A DNA stretch of 64,000 bases, taken from the NCBI GenBank assembly GCA_022457155.1, contig JAJGOT010000051.1:1245001-1309000 (forward strand). The letters are read 5' to 3'. The stretch comes from Cladopsammia gracilis (taxonomy: Eukaryota; Cnidaria; Anthozoa; Scleractinia; Dendrophylliidae). The notes under the pieces were generated by a model. The model ran no database searches, was not told the DNA's origin, and saw only the letters and a list, made by a program, of their open reading frames with translations. Positions 36,002-47,487 of the stretch are shown in pieces; positions within the stretch are counted from its first letter, which is position 1, and every line of letters starts with the position of its first letter. The translations under genes and the position numbers were made by a program.

Positions 36002-36237
36002 ACTTTCCTTGTCCGCTTCTGCTCCTGGTAAATCTTGCCTTTGTACCTCCGCGTCATCTGCATGAACGCCTTCTCTCTCTAGCATAGCTGCTAGCACCTT
36101 CCTGGACATTGTACTTCTTAACAAATGCTGTATTACGCTTGAACTCGACTCCCGCGTCATTCTTGACTGTAACCTCACTTCCTGTCTTCTGGACAACTTT
36201 GAAAGGGCTAGGACAGAAATTACTTGACAAATTACTT
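36002..36237 (-). repeat. Copy of the element's own 3' region inserted in gag
   Basis: 36002-36230 matches 32510-32746 (end of pol and beyond) apart from a 12-bp deletion and single differences. It is followed by a 7-bp filler ATTACTT that repeats adjacent sequence. It interrupts the glycine-rich gag region. Confidence 0.9.
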
Positions 36238-36984
36238 CGCGCCATTCGCGTTCCTCGCGCCACCCACGTTCCTCGCACCATCCGCGTTCCTTGCGCCACC
36301 CGCGTCGCTCGCGCCACCTGAACTTTTCCCGCCAACAGCGTTCACGTGACTTTGATTCAAATTCTGTTCCATTTCCTTCAACTGCCGACCAACGGCTTCC
36401 TGCGCCCTTGCAATTTTTAACAGACAATCCAGAGTTACTGAACCTTCCTGCTCCAGAAATTTGCGACGTAAATGGTTTGAGTAACACTTATCGATCACTT
36501 GGTCACGAATATAATCGTCCTCAAGTACTCCAAAATCGCAGCTCGCCGCCCGTTGTCGAAGCCTACAAACAAATTGGTCCACCGTCTCATCACCAGCTTG
36601 TGCGATCTGTCTGAACAAATGCCTTTCAAACGGCACATTTGACTTTGGAACGAAATAGTCATCCAATACCCTCATCGTCTCTTCGAAGGTAGCGCTTTCC
36701 TCCTCGTTGACAAGTGTAAAATATATTTCCTGGACATCGACACCCGCCGCGTGTAATAGGAGAGCTCTTTTCTGTGCGTCCACGGTCACCCCTTTTCCTG
36801 TCAAGTACAATCCAAACGACCGCTTCCATTTCTTCCACCTCTGACTAATACCATGCGGATCGCCCTTCGGATCAAACGAAACTAGCGAACCGACATCCAC
36901 AGAAACCATCACGGACACGCCACTCGATCCCGCATCGTTGCTTGTACCGCCTGATTCACCCGTAGCGCTGTCTCCTCCCGGCAT
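36232..36984 (-). pseudogene. Retrotransposon gag, N-terminal part
   Basis: Starts MPGGDSATGESGG and contains a capsid-like helical region (WKKWKRSFGLYL, FVPKSNVPFERHLFRQ, FVCRLRQRAASCDFG) typical of Ty3-type Gag, then the Gly/Ala/Asn-rich linker. It stops at 36232 because of the inserted 3' fragment. Without the insertion the frame would lead into the zinc knuckles and pol as a single gag-pol frame. The start codon lies 45 bp inside the 5' LTR boundary. Confidence 0.85.
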
Positions 36985-37014
36985 CTTTGCCCTTGAATCG
37001 TTGAATGATTTCGA

Positions 37015-37027
37015 ATCCTCGTCGCCA
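37015..37027 (-). other. Primer binding site, tRNA-Ser type
   Basis: One base after the 5' LTR the minus strand reads TGGCGACGAGGAT. This is complementary to ATCCTCGTCGCCA, the 3' end of eukaryotic tRNA-Ser(GCU) including CCA (comparison from memory). Serine-primed elements are known in the mag-like branch of Ty3/gypsy. Confidence 0.75.
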
Positions 37028-37028
37028 A

Positions 37029-37232
37029 TGTAGTACCACGCGGTTAATAATAAAAACTCCGTTTATTCCCGAGCGTTACATGTCCATTTCAGCCCCGATT
37101 CACAACGCGAACTAACCGAATAAATTACAACATACCGTACTTATATACATGCAAATAAGGAATCTCACGTGTGCATTAACATTTCATTCATTCCTTCGCT
37201 TCAACGTGCGCGTTAACACTCTGTACACTACA
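37029..37232 (-). repeat. 5' LTR (204 bp)
   Basis: Identical to 32071-32274. Adjacent to the primer binding site on one side and to the ATAAC target duplication on the other. Confidence 0.95.
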
Positions 37233-37330
37233 ATAACACTAAATGAAAGCTAACCATGTTTAACCCTAATCAGTATAGATCAGCGCTAAACTCCAAAAAC
37301 GCAATTCATTGATAACATAATTTTTTTTAA
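37233..37330. repeat. ~103-bp tandem repeat, right part
   Basis: Continuation of the array at 31690-32070 (GTATAGATCAGCGCTAAACTCC), split by the LTR element. Confidence 0.7.
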
Positions 37331-37493
37331 AAAATATATGTATGCGGACCGCGCTGGCAAATCAGCTTGAAGTGTTTTCATCATTCATAATTTATTGTCT
37401 TCATCGACTACGGGACTGTGGACCTCGGACCGTGGACCGTAGTGGCAGTCAAATCTCGAATAATCTCAGTGTTTATTATTTGATATATATATG

Positions 37494-37634
37494 TTATTTA
37501 TCGGTCGGGAGGTCCGTATAGGAAAAAACTGTGCCAGAGGTCTCGAGTACGGCCCGAGGCCGGAGGCCGAGGGCCGTACTCGAGACCGAGGGCACAGTTT
37601 TTTCCTATACGGACCGACCAAGGCCGGTAAATAA
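37494..37634. mobile_element. Long fold-back palindrome
   Basis: About 140 bp, nearly a perfect hairpin: TTATTTATCGGTCGG...CCGTATAGGAAAAAACTGTG...TCTCGAGTACGGCCC, around a GAGGCCGGAGGCC centre, then the mirror image ending CCGGTAAATAA. Likely a MITE. Confidence 0.85.
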
Positions 37635-39484
37635 CTTATTTATTTTTTTCCTACTTTAATTCTGTGATTTGCCGAGAAAATCTTGATATACTTGTACAGC
37701 TTTCCAAGTAATTTCTTTACGCGCCGCGTAAAGCAAAACTGACACAACGCGTGCAAAGTAACTCGGTAATATAATCTTCACAACTTTTTCATTCAGAAAC
37801 AAAAAAAAACTTACTTTACAAAGTGAACTAATTTCTATCAGTTTATTTCTCTCGGTAGAATAAACGGCTGTTGTGTTTGTCTGCGGTGAGGATCGAGAAA
37901 TGTTCTAGCCTACAGCGAAGCCGTGGATAGCTGAAGATTAACTTTAAAAACTTTTCAAATTTTTCTACAAATGGAAAGTCGAGCGTAATTCATTCATAGC
38001 AGTGCGAAAGCTTAAACTGAGCTATTCTTATTTAAAAATCATACCTTCTTGAATGAAAAATTACAGAATTTAGTTAAAAGAAGGCAAAAACTGTGGAATA
38101 TAAGCATACTAACCGAGCAATGTAGTGAAAGTACGAATTATCTCGTAAAATCCGATCGCGAAAATGCGTATAAATTAACTGAAAACAAGCCAGTACAAAA
38201 CTAGAATGACAAATTTAAGCAACACTCCAGTAATGAAATTTCACAGAATCTCGATTAGAAGAAAAAACAAAACCGGAAAAATAAGAAAATAAAACTTAAA
38301 TCAAATGCAGTCAAAACCTTTGTAAACAAGCGCTAGATTGTCTAATCAATGATTTTTTAAGCCACAAACTGTGTCGCTTTGTAAAAAACAACAACAAACG
38401 CCGAACAAACTATAAAATCAACAAATCATAAAATCCAAACTTGTACTCGCCTTTTCGAGGAATAACATTGGCCTTTAATTTTACGGCTGATTTCTCTATC
38501 CACTTAGTTTAATCTCTTTCTTCATTGCGTCTTTTTGATACCTCGTTGAAGCGTTAAGAGCTTTATTTTCGGATCTTTGTCAGCCGATGTCAGCCATGCA
38601 TGGTGAAACTTTGCGGGTTTTCTTCATTGTTTTCTTCATTTGTGTCGTTAAATATTTTATCTAGCTAATAAAATTCGCTTTCGCTTTGGTAGCTTTCGTC
38701 TGGGTCCATATTTGACGAGAAAATTCAATAATACCAGGGCTCATGCAACTACATGCAACTACGCAACCCGGGCGGAATCGTTGAGTGAGCGGGCAAGATC
38801 GTAAATTCCCGCCCGCTCCCGGAACCAATCATATTGCAGGATTCGCAGAATTCCGCCCGCTCGCGCTCTGAGAAAAAAATAAGATGATTTATCATACTTA
38901 TTAGACTATCGTTATTTGTTAATATATTCATCAATCACTTGTTTTACCTAACGCATTCAGAGAGGACGGGTATTGTAAAGTTTAGCCGAAAGTCGCTTTC
39001 TTTCAAGATAATTAACTTGAAAAGTGAAAGAAAATCGTTTATACATATTTCCTTTCACGAAATCTGTGTTCGCTTCGTAAGGTACTGTTCTGAGCTGACC
39101 GCTCACAAATGTAAATATTAACACAGGACGAAAATAATAAACTTGATCACGCCGCTCGTGGTGATTTCAATAATTGTTTAAAACATGATATCTCTGGTTC
39201 TACAGGGCACCAGAAAGTGCTTAAAACGGCAAAATGTTGTTTCGATGAAGGTCCAAATCGTAATAGCATTTTTTTCGAAGCGTCAACTATTTTAAGATTA
39301 TTTTTTGACGAGCGAAACTTTAAAGATTTCAGCGACGCGTAATGTCACCTAGTGGCGCGAAAGTAACTTGATCGCCGCTTGTTCAAAGCGTAAGACATAT
39401 CTCCGGTTCTACATGGCGCAAGAAGATGTTCTTTCGGTGAAGATCAGTCCAACTTGCTGTTGTATTTATTGGGACGCAGCAAAA
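37635..39484. other. Intergenic, no supported gene
   Basis: AT-rich DNA between the LTR element and the P450 gene. 'acatgcaactacatgcaactac' (about 38,742-38,762) and two copies of 'gaattcccgcccgctc'-like sequence (38,807 and 38,849) are the only small repeats. No open frame over 62 codons. Confidence 0.4.
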
Positions 39485-39571
39485 GAGTCCATTAACACAA
39501 TTCTGTTCCCGTACATTTATTTATTTGGCGAGCGAAAGCGCTTAAAAGTACGGGAACAGTGTTATGGACTC
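39485..39571. mobile_element. Short fold-back repeat
   Basis: GAGTCCATTAACACAATTCT...CCGTAC pairs with GTACGGGAACAGTGTTATGG ACTC across a loop containing 'ggcgagcgaaagcgctt'. About 87 bp, non-coding. Confidence 0.7.
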
Positions 39572-39936
39572 AGTAAGCTTATTCTTTTCCTTCGCCTCCT
39601 CAAAGGAAAAAAAAAAACAATTTAACTCAGAACCAGTATTTTACCTCAACAGGGAAGGAAAATTTTGACTTGGCGGTCGAATATTTTGCCTCAACGAAAG
39701 TCTGCTGTGTACCCCTTATGCACTTTCATTTCTCGTGAGGTTATATCTTATTTATCTTATTTATAATACCAATAATTTGTTCCAGTTCCAACGCCAGCAC
39801 TCACTTTCACATTGAAACTCCTAGTTAAAGTTATTATTTATTGTATTAATTCATTAACCCCAACATTTCTCTGTAGACTATTCACACCCTCGCCGTGCTT
39901 TCAAGCACTTAGGATTTTTATAGGGTATACAAGTAT

Positions 39937-39948
39937 GTTCACGTGAAC
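39937..39948. promoter_or_regulatory. GTTCACGTGAAC palindrome upstream of P450
   Basis: A 12-bp perfect palindrome with an E-box CACGTG core, 133 bp upstream of the P450 start codon. It could bind bHLH-type factors, but short motifs arise by chance. Confidence 0.25.
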
Positions 39949-40047
39949 TTAATGCTGCGCAGAGATTGGACAGAAACCTTATGAATTATTAATGAATTTT
40001 ATAATGTATCTATCATTTGTTCATCAGAAAAGTCATCACCCTTTCGC

Positions 40048-40054
40048 TGAGTCA
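40048..40054 (+). promoter_or_regulatory. TGAGTCA (AP-1/Maf-like) motif
   Basis: GCTGAGTCA lies 27 bp before the P450 ATG, within the likely 5' UTR or core promoter. It matches the AP-1/MARE half-site consensus. A stress-response role would be typical for P450 genes but is inference only. Confidence 0.2.
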
Positions 40055-40080
40055 CTTCAACGCAAACATTCACACTAACG

Positions 40081-40289
40081 ATGGCGTCGGTGTTTGCCAC
40101 GATTTACAACTCTCTGAGCCTGGGAAATGTTCTGCTGTTGTTGCTTCTGCTGTTCATTCTTCATTATCTCATGGTTCTCTACGAGTTTAGGGACATGCCT
40201 CCGGGTCCTCGCTTAACGGCTTTCCCTATTGTAGGAAATATATTTTCCCTCGACTTCAAGGCGGAGAAAATAACAGATGCTCTTCAAAG
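40081..40289 (+). CDS. Cytochrome P450, exon 1 (N-terminal anchor)
   Basis: Encodes the first 69 codons plus two bases: a hydrophobic membrane anchor with a run of seven leucines (about residues 18-24), then the proline-rich hinge MPPGPRLTAFPIVGN that precedes the catalytic domain in microsomal P450s. The ATG at 40081 fits the length of family N-termini, and the exon ends at CAAAG|GTGAGG, phase 2. The anchor places the enzyme in the ER membrane facing the cytosol. The next exon is 16.2 kb downstream, but phase and sequence join cleanly. The pseudo-open frame ends in the intron a few bases on. Confidence 0.88.
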
Positions 40290-40962
40290 GTGAGGGACGA
40301 AAATGAGCGGTACATCTCGCCTTATTGCTGATTCTTACTATCGTTTAGTCAGCTTTATTTTATGAGTCCTTTAAGTTACAGCGTATGATTATGAATTACG
40401 TTAATTTTTCGAAGCGGCCGAAAACGCTCTTACCAAAGATAATTTCCCTGCATAACTAACAAATAGCTGCTGCCTATTTACTGATCGTAGTTAGGTTCCG
40501 CTTTTAAACGTCTTGATATCTATTAAATATCAGTTTGATGCGTTACAACTCGCTTTAGAAAGCAAAGTTTAATCTATCCGCGTTCACAAAATAACCGTAG
40601 CAGAAAATTAGAGCTCTTAGCCTTGTATCAACAACAGATATATTTACCCGTCACTTGAGGAGTATCAAATTGCATTTGCTAACAATTAGGCCTATACTTT
40701 TCCTATTCAAAGTGTCGATGGGTGAGGAAATTGTTTTAGATTTAGATTCTTTTTGTTGGATTGGATTTTAATTTTGAGCATTCTTAGACTAATATAAAAC
40801 TCCGCGTTATGTCTCTTGCCCTCTTTTAGTCCTATTAGAAAAGGTGGCGTGTAATTCATTGGTGACCGAACTTTAGGAAACGACTGCTGGGGGCACGAAC
40901 CCCTGAGAAATTGGACCAAGGCGTGCAAGGTACGCCATTTTTAAAGCACTTGAAATTGTATC

Positions 40963-41055
40963 CTGAGAAAACAGACGTCGTTTCGCGGCGCCACCACTGG
41001 GGCCCCTGCAAAACGGACGTCTGAGAAATGAGCGCCAAAATCCCGTACTTGTCAC
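40963..41055. repeat. Dispersed repeat, inverse copy at 48572
   Basis: The ~93-bp stretch CCTGAGAAAACAGACGTCGT...GCGCCAAAATCCCGTACTTG recurs inverted at 48572-48666 with a few differences. GACGTC-flanked arms (ACAGACGTCGTTT / AAACGGACGTCTG) form an internal inverted repeat. Confidence 0.8.
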
Positions 41056-42951
41056 GCATAGCCGCTACTCAAAATACCCTAGCTGCACGCGTGGATCAGG
41101 CGCGAACACAGACTTGAAAAACATCTCCATCTAGAATTAGTTTGAATGATTTTTCGAATACAAAACATCAGTGGCATATCAAAAGACCCTCAAAAAAGGC
41201 CGGAAAAACTAACTTGAAAGTCAAAATATCAAAAATTATGCAGACATCTTGAATTTTGTGATGCAAATAAAATTTCAGCTGCGAAATATAAATCTGGTTT
41301 TGTTTACAAAAGATCGCTTTCCAGACCAATTCTCAAATGACAAACACTGACAAGAAAAAGGACAACAAATCTTTGCAGATACAAGGTGAAGCTTTTTTCG
41401 AAAATGAAGGCACAGCCGAACTAGTCTTAGATGGTTTACTAACGGTGCGGGTACGATCAAAACCCAGTTGACTTTCGACGTTTTTATCTCGTTAATGCGC
41501 TTGCGCATTAAGCGAGATTTCGAAGTCGAGTACTAAAAAGGGACAAAAGTTGTTAACAAAATTTTGTGGACTTTTGTCCGGGGGGGTTTCTTGTTCCTTC
41601 TTTATAGAAGCTATATTAGGGCATTGAGGATATGGTTGGTTAAAGCGGTTAGGATTTCAAGAAGGGCGTCACATACTGCCACTAAAATGTTTGGGGAGCA
41701 CCCCCGGACCTATTGTTAATTTCCCTAGGGTATTGGGATGTCAGAACTTGTGATGAACTTGTCATATCTCACATTACGTTACCGCAAAGGTATTAGTCCT
41801 TGTTAAATTTCGATATCTCACGTTACCTATCAGTTTCAATCATTTGTCGTAAAGCCATTATAGCTACTTTAAAAGGGTAAAAATAGGTTAAATGCGTTTT
41901 CTTGGGAAACGTAGTTTGAGAATTTCACGGTGTATTTTACTAATGGAGAGGTTATAAGAAAGTTAAATGGGACAGGAAAGTTTGTGTGTTAATATGAGCG
42001 GTATGGCAGAGCAAAATAGCATGAACTTTGCGTTTTTTTCTATTGAGTTGTGGTTACACACACCTTGGGTTTGGGGCCTTCCCAAGGGTTAATGGCTTGG
42101 GTTCGGTTTATCTCAGGTTTCATCTTACCCTTGGGGATGCGGTTATTTGAACTTTGCGTTTGTATGCAATAGTATGGGAAAGACGTCATAGTTTTATTGG
42201 TTTAGCTACCGTGCACAAGGAAATTTTTCGGATTGTCCGACTGAATTTGTTTTGCGGGAGGAAATTTTTGCGCGTCGGGACAGCTAAAATTTCTGCTGGG
42301 AGGAAATGTTTGCGGATTTCTGGTCAAGTATAAATAAAATCCAAGGCATCGGTATTAAACAATTTTACTTCCTGACCGGAGGTTTGTATAGTTCTCCTAG
42401 TTATATGGTTGCTGTTCTGGAACCAATATGAACATAAACAACGAGAAAACTAGTGAGTGAATTATTGTACGTTGTTGTAAAAATGTATCAGTATTATGAT
42501 AACAGTCTCTGGTTCTTTTGAGGACGTGTGTGGAGTTGAATCGGGAATACAGATGACTGTTGTGCCGGTCGCCTCGGAATTATGATAGCAATATATTCAC
42601 TGTTGAAAAGTTCTTCTTAAGCCGATATACATCATTAAAACAAGTAATTTTTTTCTGCGCGAGTATATTTCTGCGGTGGAAAATTTAATACAAAATAAAG
42701 TAATACTGCATAATAATGCAACAACGGACAACCTTGCCTGTATCTCGGATCAGAAAAAGGTTTTGAAAAATACTGCAGTCAGGAATCCCGCATGTTTGAT
42801 TACTTTAGTACAAATTTTATAATTTGAGAAATTGGGGCGCTAAGTTTCATGATGTCACTTTCCGGGAAACTTGATAAAGAGTGTACAGCTATCATGCTGG
42901 AGATTCAAATATTTCGAACCGGATGAAATGATGCTATACTTCTCACCCCGA

Positions 42952-43383
42952 GGGGGGGGGGGTACTCCCTATAATGGGCTATACGGGGATGCTCCGCCTG
43001 AAAGGGGTACCTTTTTGAGGTAAGAGGTATATGAAAGGGTCGGGATTTCACGGGTTGAAGTATATGAAAGGGTAGGGATTTCACGAAGAATAGGAAAGGG
43101 AAGCGAAGCCACGCCGTTGAAGAATAAAAAAGGTAGGGTAAACTGCCATTTAAGTATTAAAAAAATGGCCTTTCAAAATATATCAAACAGACGCACGTAA
43201 AGGCTCTGAAAAGGGTACCATTTTCATTGAAAAGTATATGAAAGGGGTACCATTTTCAATGAAAGGTATATGAAAGGGGGTACCTTTTCTATCAAAATCG
43301 GTATATGAAAGGGTAAGGGTTTGGACCTCGGGGCGGAGCATCCCTGTACAAAACTTTGTTGAGTACCCCCCCCCCCCCCCCCG
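42952..43383. mobile_element. MITE with poly-G/poly-C ends
   Basis: Ends are GGGGGGTACTCCCT and GAGTACCCCCC, with subterminal GGGATGCTCCGCC and GGCGGAGCATCCC also inverted. The interior repeats 'tatgaaaggggtacc(a/t)ttt' several times. Non-coding. Confidence 0.8.
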
Positions 43384-46282
43384 GGCTTCTGACAATGGAG
43401 ATACTGCCTAGCTCCGAGAAACACATTACACTTACACGCGGAATAAACTCTGAGGAGCTATTAAAAAACAATTGAAAGATCCCACTATTCCAATATATGA
43501 CTATCGCATAAGACTTGGATCTTAATAGAATATTTTACGAAATTTTGCTGCGGTCGTGACCCCGGGGGTCGTTAAGAAGACACTGTCAACACTATATTTT
43601 GAGGTTTAAAGCAGACCCATTTAATCTCTAATAGTTACTAAACACATGATACCGGAAATAGAAAACTCTCGACTTTCGAATAAAAAAAGACAGAACTACT
43701 ATATATTCGCAAATAACCCATTCATGTATAACATTAACTTATGCAGCCATTTCTTTTTCAACTCTCCACAAAAGAAAAATCAATGTCCGCTTCACTTTCC
43801 AAAACATTTCACATCGATATCGATAACAACATACAACTGCGTGAAATATTTCCTTTTAACAAGCATTGACAACTAAGCGGAAAACAGATATTTCAGCCCA
43901 CCCACATCTGACGTCTAAGTTATCAAAAGTTTCTTTGCTTTTGTTGATCCGATGGATTATGAATGTTCTGCGAACCTTGTTATCTTTGTGGAATGTCCGG
44001 TTTCCGGAAGATTATAAAGAACAGGAAAGAGCGAATCTCAAAAAAAAACCAAATTAACGTTGGAAAAATATATATTTGCTTAATTCTTTCTTTGAGGAAT
44101 AGAGGAATTCTAAGGATATGCACTTTTTTGTCTTGACTTCCTGACTGAATTTAAGTCTTAAAATAGCAATGAATATGCGTGAACGGACTCTGATCGATCA
44201 ATGACAGACATTGTAGCGACCATAGGTCATGGGATCAGTTCTTTTCTTCTTTAAAATCTCCGTAAAATTCTTAGATGTTTATATCTTATATATAAAGATC
44301 TACAAACGCGGATAAGCGTAAACATTTATCCGATGCGTTGTGGCACACATCAAAGATTTAAATTAGATGATCCCACAGGCAGACCAATCGTGATATCCAG
44401 TGCACAGTAAAGAAATATACTAGGTAATAATACGATTTGTCACGGAATTGATAAGCGATAGAAAAATCGAAAATATTACACACTTAAGTCTTCTCACCTT
44501 TACTTTATTGTCTCTTGATGTATCCTGACCGGTTTAAATGCATTTTTACAACTTTTGTCACTCGCCCCACTATCCACTATAAAAGAAGGGAAGGCTGGAG
44601 ACCTCTGAGCGAACCCTCGCCACGCGAAAGCCAGGTTAAATGTCTACCCGTGCGATTCGTGCTAGCTTCCAAATTCCCTTTCACGGGCTCTAAAAGGGCT
44701 CCGTTTTGGAGCGATTCTGGCCATCTTCGCTTCGCCATTGTCCGCGATCCAAACGGCTGTACCACGAAATTCGAATACTAAAGCTTAGCGACCGACATTC
44801 ACCCGAGGGGAGGGTCGTTACTTTTGCCCTCGCGCAAATTGACACCGTCGGGGGAGCCGGCGGTGCGTGTAATTCGAACGGAAACCACACGCGTGACCTG
44901 TCACTTATTTGTCTTTATTTGATAAAGTGCAATTTTTCATCAAGATCAAAAGAAAAGTCTCTTTTTAAAATAAAAATGCTCGAAGGAAAATTATTAAGCT
45001 TGTTAAAACCAATTTGCGCCAAAAAATAAAAAATCAAAGGTCACGGATATGTATGTGTATACCAGGAGTCTAGGGTGTACTCTAACTGCACGTCCGATCC
45101 AAGAGAGAGGAAGATAGGGGCCTTGGGAACGAGGTTGGTAGACGTTTCAATAACAAATTGATCATTAAAACAGACCGTTGGCCGTCGGGTGTTGATATGA
45201 ACGATATGGTCAATAATGTTTAATTTTTATTGGTAAATTGCACAACCTTCTAAAGTCGCTGTCGTAATTTGCCGTATTTTTGAAGCGGAATCGAGCCGCT
45301 TCTCGCTGTTCAGAACGTCTCATGTCGGCAATTTTCGGGGCCACGTCGCTTGTCGTTTTTACCAAGGCTTCTTTAAGCCGAGATGTTTTGAAAACAGCTT
45401 CGGCTATAAAAGGAAACGAAATCTAATTACCAGCTCTATTCCTACAAGAGACACCATTCTGCCCGAAGGTACACAATTTTTTAGTTGACGGAAAAAGCGA
45501 CAAGTAAAATATTTTCATTTGCCTTTTTTACAATAGTCTACCTTAGTGAAGTATTTAGATAAAACATTCCTTTTTTACTGAAGTCTTTTTACTGAACTTA
45601 TTCATATGCACAAAGTTCTTGTTTTGTCTCATACATCCACATATACACTGCACATATAAATTGGCTGTTTAAAAACATTGCTAGTAAATCAATTTTAATC
45701 CCAAATGAAAATCGTTGCTATATGTTTTAGTTTTGTTTAAATATCAATAAATAAAGATAGTAAATATTTTTTAACCTTCGTACATCTTTCCCAAATTTCG
45801 ATCGATAAGAAAATCGCCATTGTAATGCCATACAAGTCATTGCTACTAAAATACTGTGACTGATACAAAACATAGAAAAATTAACTAAGTAAGATAGATT
45901 GAATCTAAGTAGTTTTGCCACCCCCATCCCTCCTCATAATTTTCTCCCGTAGCAACCAAATTGGCCTCGGCTCATTCGCTAAATATAATCAAGTTGAAGT
46001 TTCCCCTCAACTGTAAAATGAAGACTATTTTGAATAAATACGGTAAATTAACATGAAAATTATTTACATTCATACTCGTGATTATTTTGTTGCTCATGAC
46101 TTTTATTGATTTGGTGGCTCCTAAAAGAGCCCTTAAGTCCTCTATGACTGCAATGTCTAACTCTACGATTAGACCTACAGGTATTTTCAATCTTTCAACT
46201 TCAATAAACCATTTAGCAGCTTTACACATATTACCTATCACGTCTTTACTACATTTACCTATCAAAGGCACCCAACTTTTCC

Positions 46283-46318
46283 AATTCTTGTTGTTGTTGT
46301 TGTTGTTGTTGTTGTTTT
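46283..46318 (+). repeat. (TTG)n microsatellite
   Basis: About ten TTG triplets ('ttcttgttgttg...ttgtttttt'). The poly-Asn run seen in the antisense frame 45972-46343 comes from it. Confidence 0.9.
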
Positions 46319-46509
46319 TTATTAACCTTACATTCTCTCGCATTAACGAGATGGCTTTAAGAGCCCTTTGATTAATATTGCCTTGAAGTCCCTTCCTCTC
46401 TACCTGACTTCGGGCCCGCCTGACAAATTCACTTCAAACTGCACTTTTAAACTGGAAACAGAAAATTTATGGCCCTGAGAACTGTTCTCAGATTTATGTT
46501 AATTACCCA

Positions 46510-46800
46510 CGCGGTAATTCGCGATTGACCGATCCGACAACTTCTGAATATTTTCGAGAGCTTTTGATCAAACAGTTCTCGCATTGATATCAAGTGTCAT
46601 ATTGAGAACAGTTCTCGCGGTAAACCGATCCGACAACTTTTGAATATTTTCGCGAGCTTTTGATCAAACAATTCTTGCAGTTGATATCAAGTGTCATTTT
46701 GAGAACAGTTCTCGCGGTTGACCGATCCGACAACGACTGAATATTTTCGCGGAGAGCTTTTGATATCAAACAGTTCTCGCAGTTGATGTAATTTTGAGAA
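46510..46800. repeat. 96-97 bp tandem repeat, three units
   Basis: Units carry ACCGATCCGACAAC at 46528, 46624 and 46721, together with 'gagaacagttctcgcgg', itself a palindrome (GAGAACAGTTCTC), and 'gcttttgatcaaaca'. Confidence 0.85.
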
Positions 46801-47487
46801 CATTCCGGAGAATAGGTAAACCCGACTGAAACGTATTTAAGCAATAAATCTTCTTTTTAGAATTGGTAAGTCCTGTTTGTCAAAGGGATACTGCTTGTTA
46901 ATTTCCTAAGGAAGCCGAAAAAGTGGAGTACTGAACGCAGCAAGACGACACAGAGAACTCAATTCCATAAATGCCCCGTCTTTCTCCTCTATGAAGCAAG
47001 CACTGACGGATGACAGCAAGAAACTAAGCAGCAAAGCAAAAAGGTTTTAAAGTGTGAAGTCCTTGAAGGTAAAGCGTAAAGCGTGAATCAGGCAATGAAT
47101 TATAAAAATAAAATAAGAAAACAAATAGTTTCTGTGGAATATCAAGCGATGACATGTAACTCATAGGCTTTTATAGTTAATCCGTCATGCATGACGCCAG
47201 TGACAGACATTCACCAAACATCGAGTGGTAATTAAAAATATAACCCATCCCGTTGGTTAAGATTGAGAACTGTTTCTGTTTTTTGGGTATTTAATGCTTT
47301 AATGCTTTAATGACTTACTGCTAAAAACAGTAAAAACTATACTAGGAGGCCTAAAAAATAAGAAATACAAATTTAAAATTGGTTTATATTAAGAAAAATA
47401 AAAAGAAACTAATCTAATCTAACTATCTGATAGTAGATAAATAAAAAATAAATAAAAATAATAAATACATGCATAAATAAGAGGTAA

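Larger units (their letters stand above)
32071..37232 (-). mobile_element. LTR retrotransposon (Ty3/gypsy), complete ends, damaged coding
   Basis: 5,162 bp with identical 204-bp LTRs and a perfect 5-bp target duplication ATAAC (32066-32070 and 37233-37237). Transcription runs on the minus strand. A primer binding site and a polypurine tract sit at the expected places. The gag-pol order is gag, protease, RT, RNase H, integrase, i.e. Ty3/gypsy. Identical LTRs show recent insertion, yet the copy has a rearranged gag, a short in-frame deletion after integrase and a nonsense codon near the end of pol, so it was probably mobilised in trans or damaged during its last reverse transcription. Confidence 0.93.

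Noticed and set aside
35528..36321. Plus-strand open frames across the LTR element
   Set aside because: They are antisense shadows of the gag-pol frame; the Arg/His/Ser repeats mirror the Gly/Ala/Asn-rich gag linker.
44577..44890. GC-rich stretch as a possible exon or RNA gene
   Set aside because: Several overlapping frames are open but none shows a recognisable domain, splice pair or RNA fold that I could defend.
45972..46343. Asn-rich protein on the minus strand
   Set aside because: The Asn run comes from a (TTG)n microsatellite, and the rest has no recognisable features or splice context.
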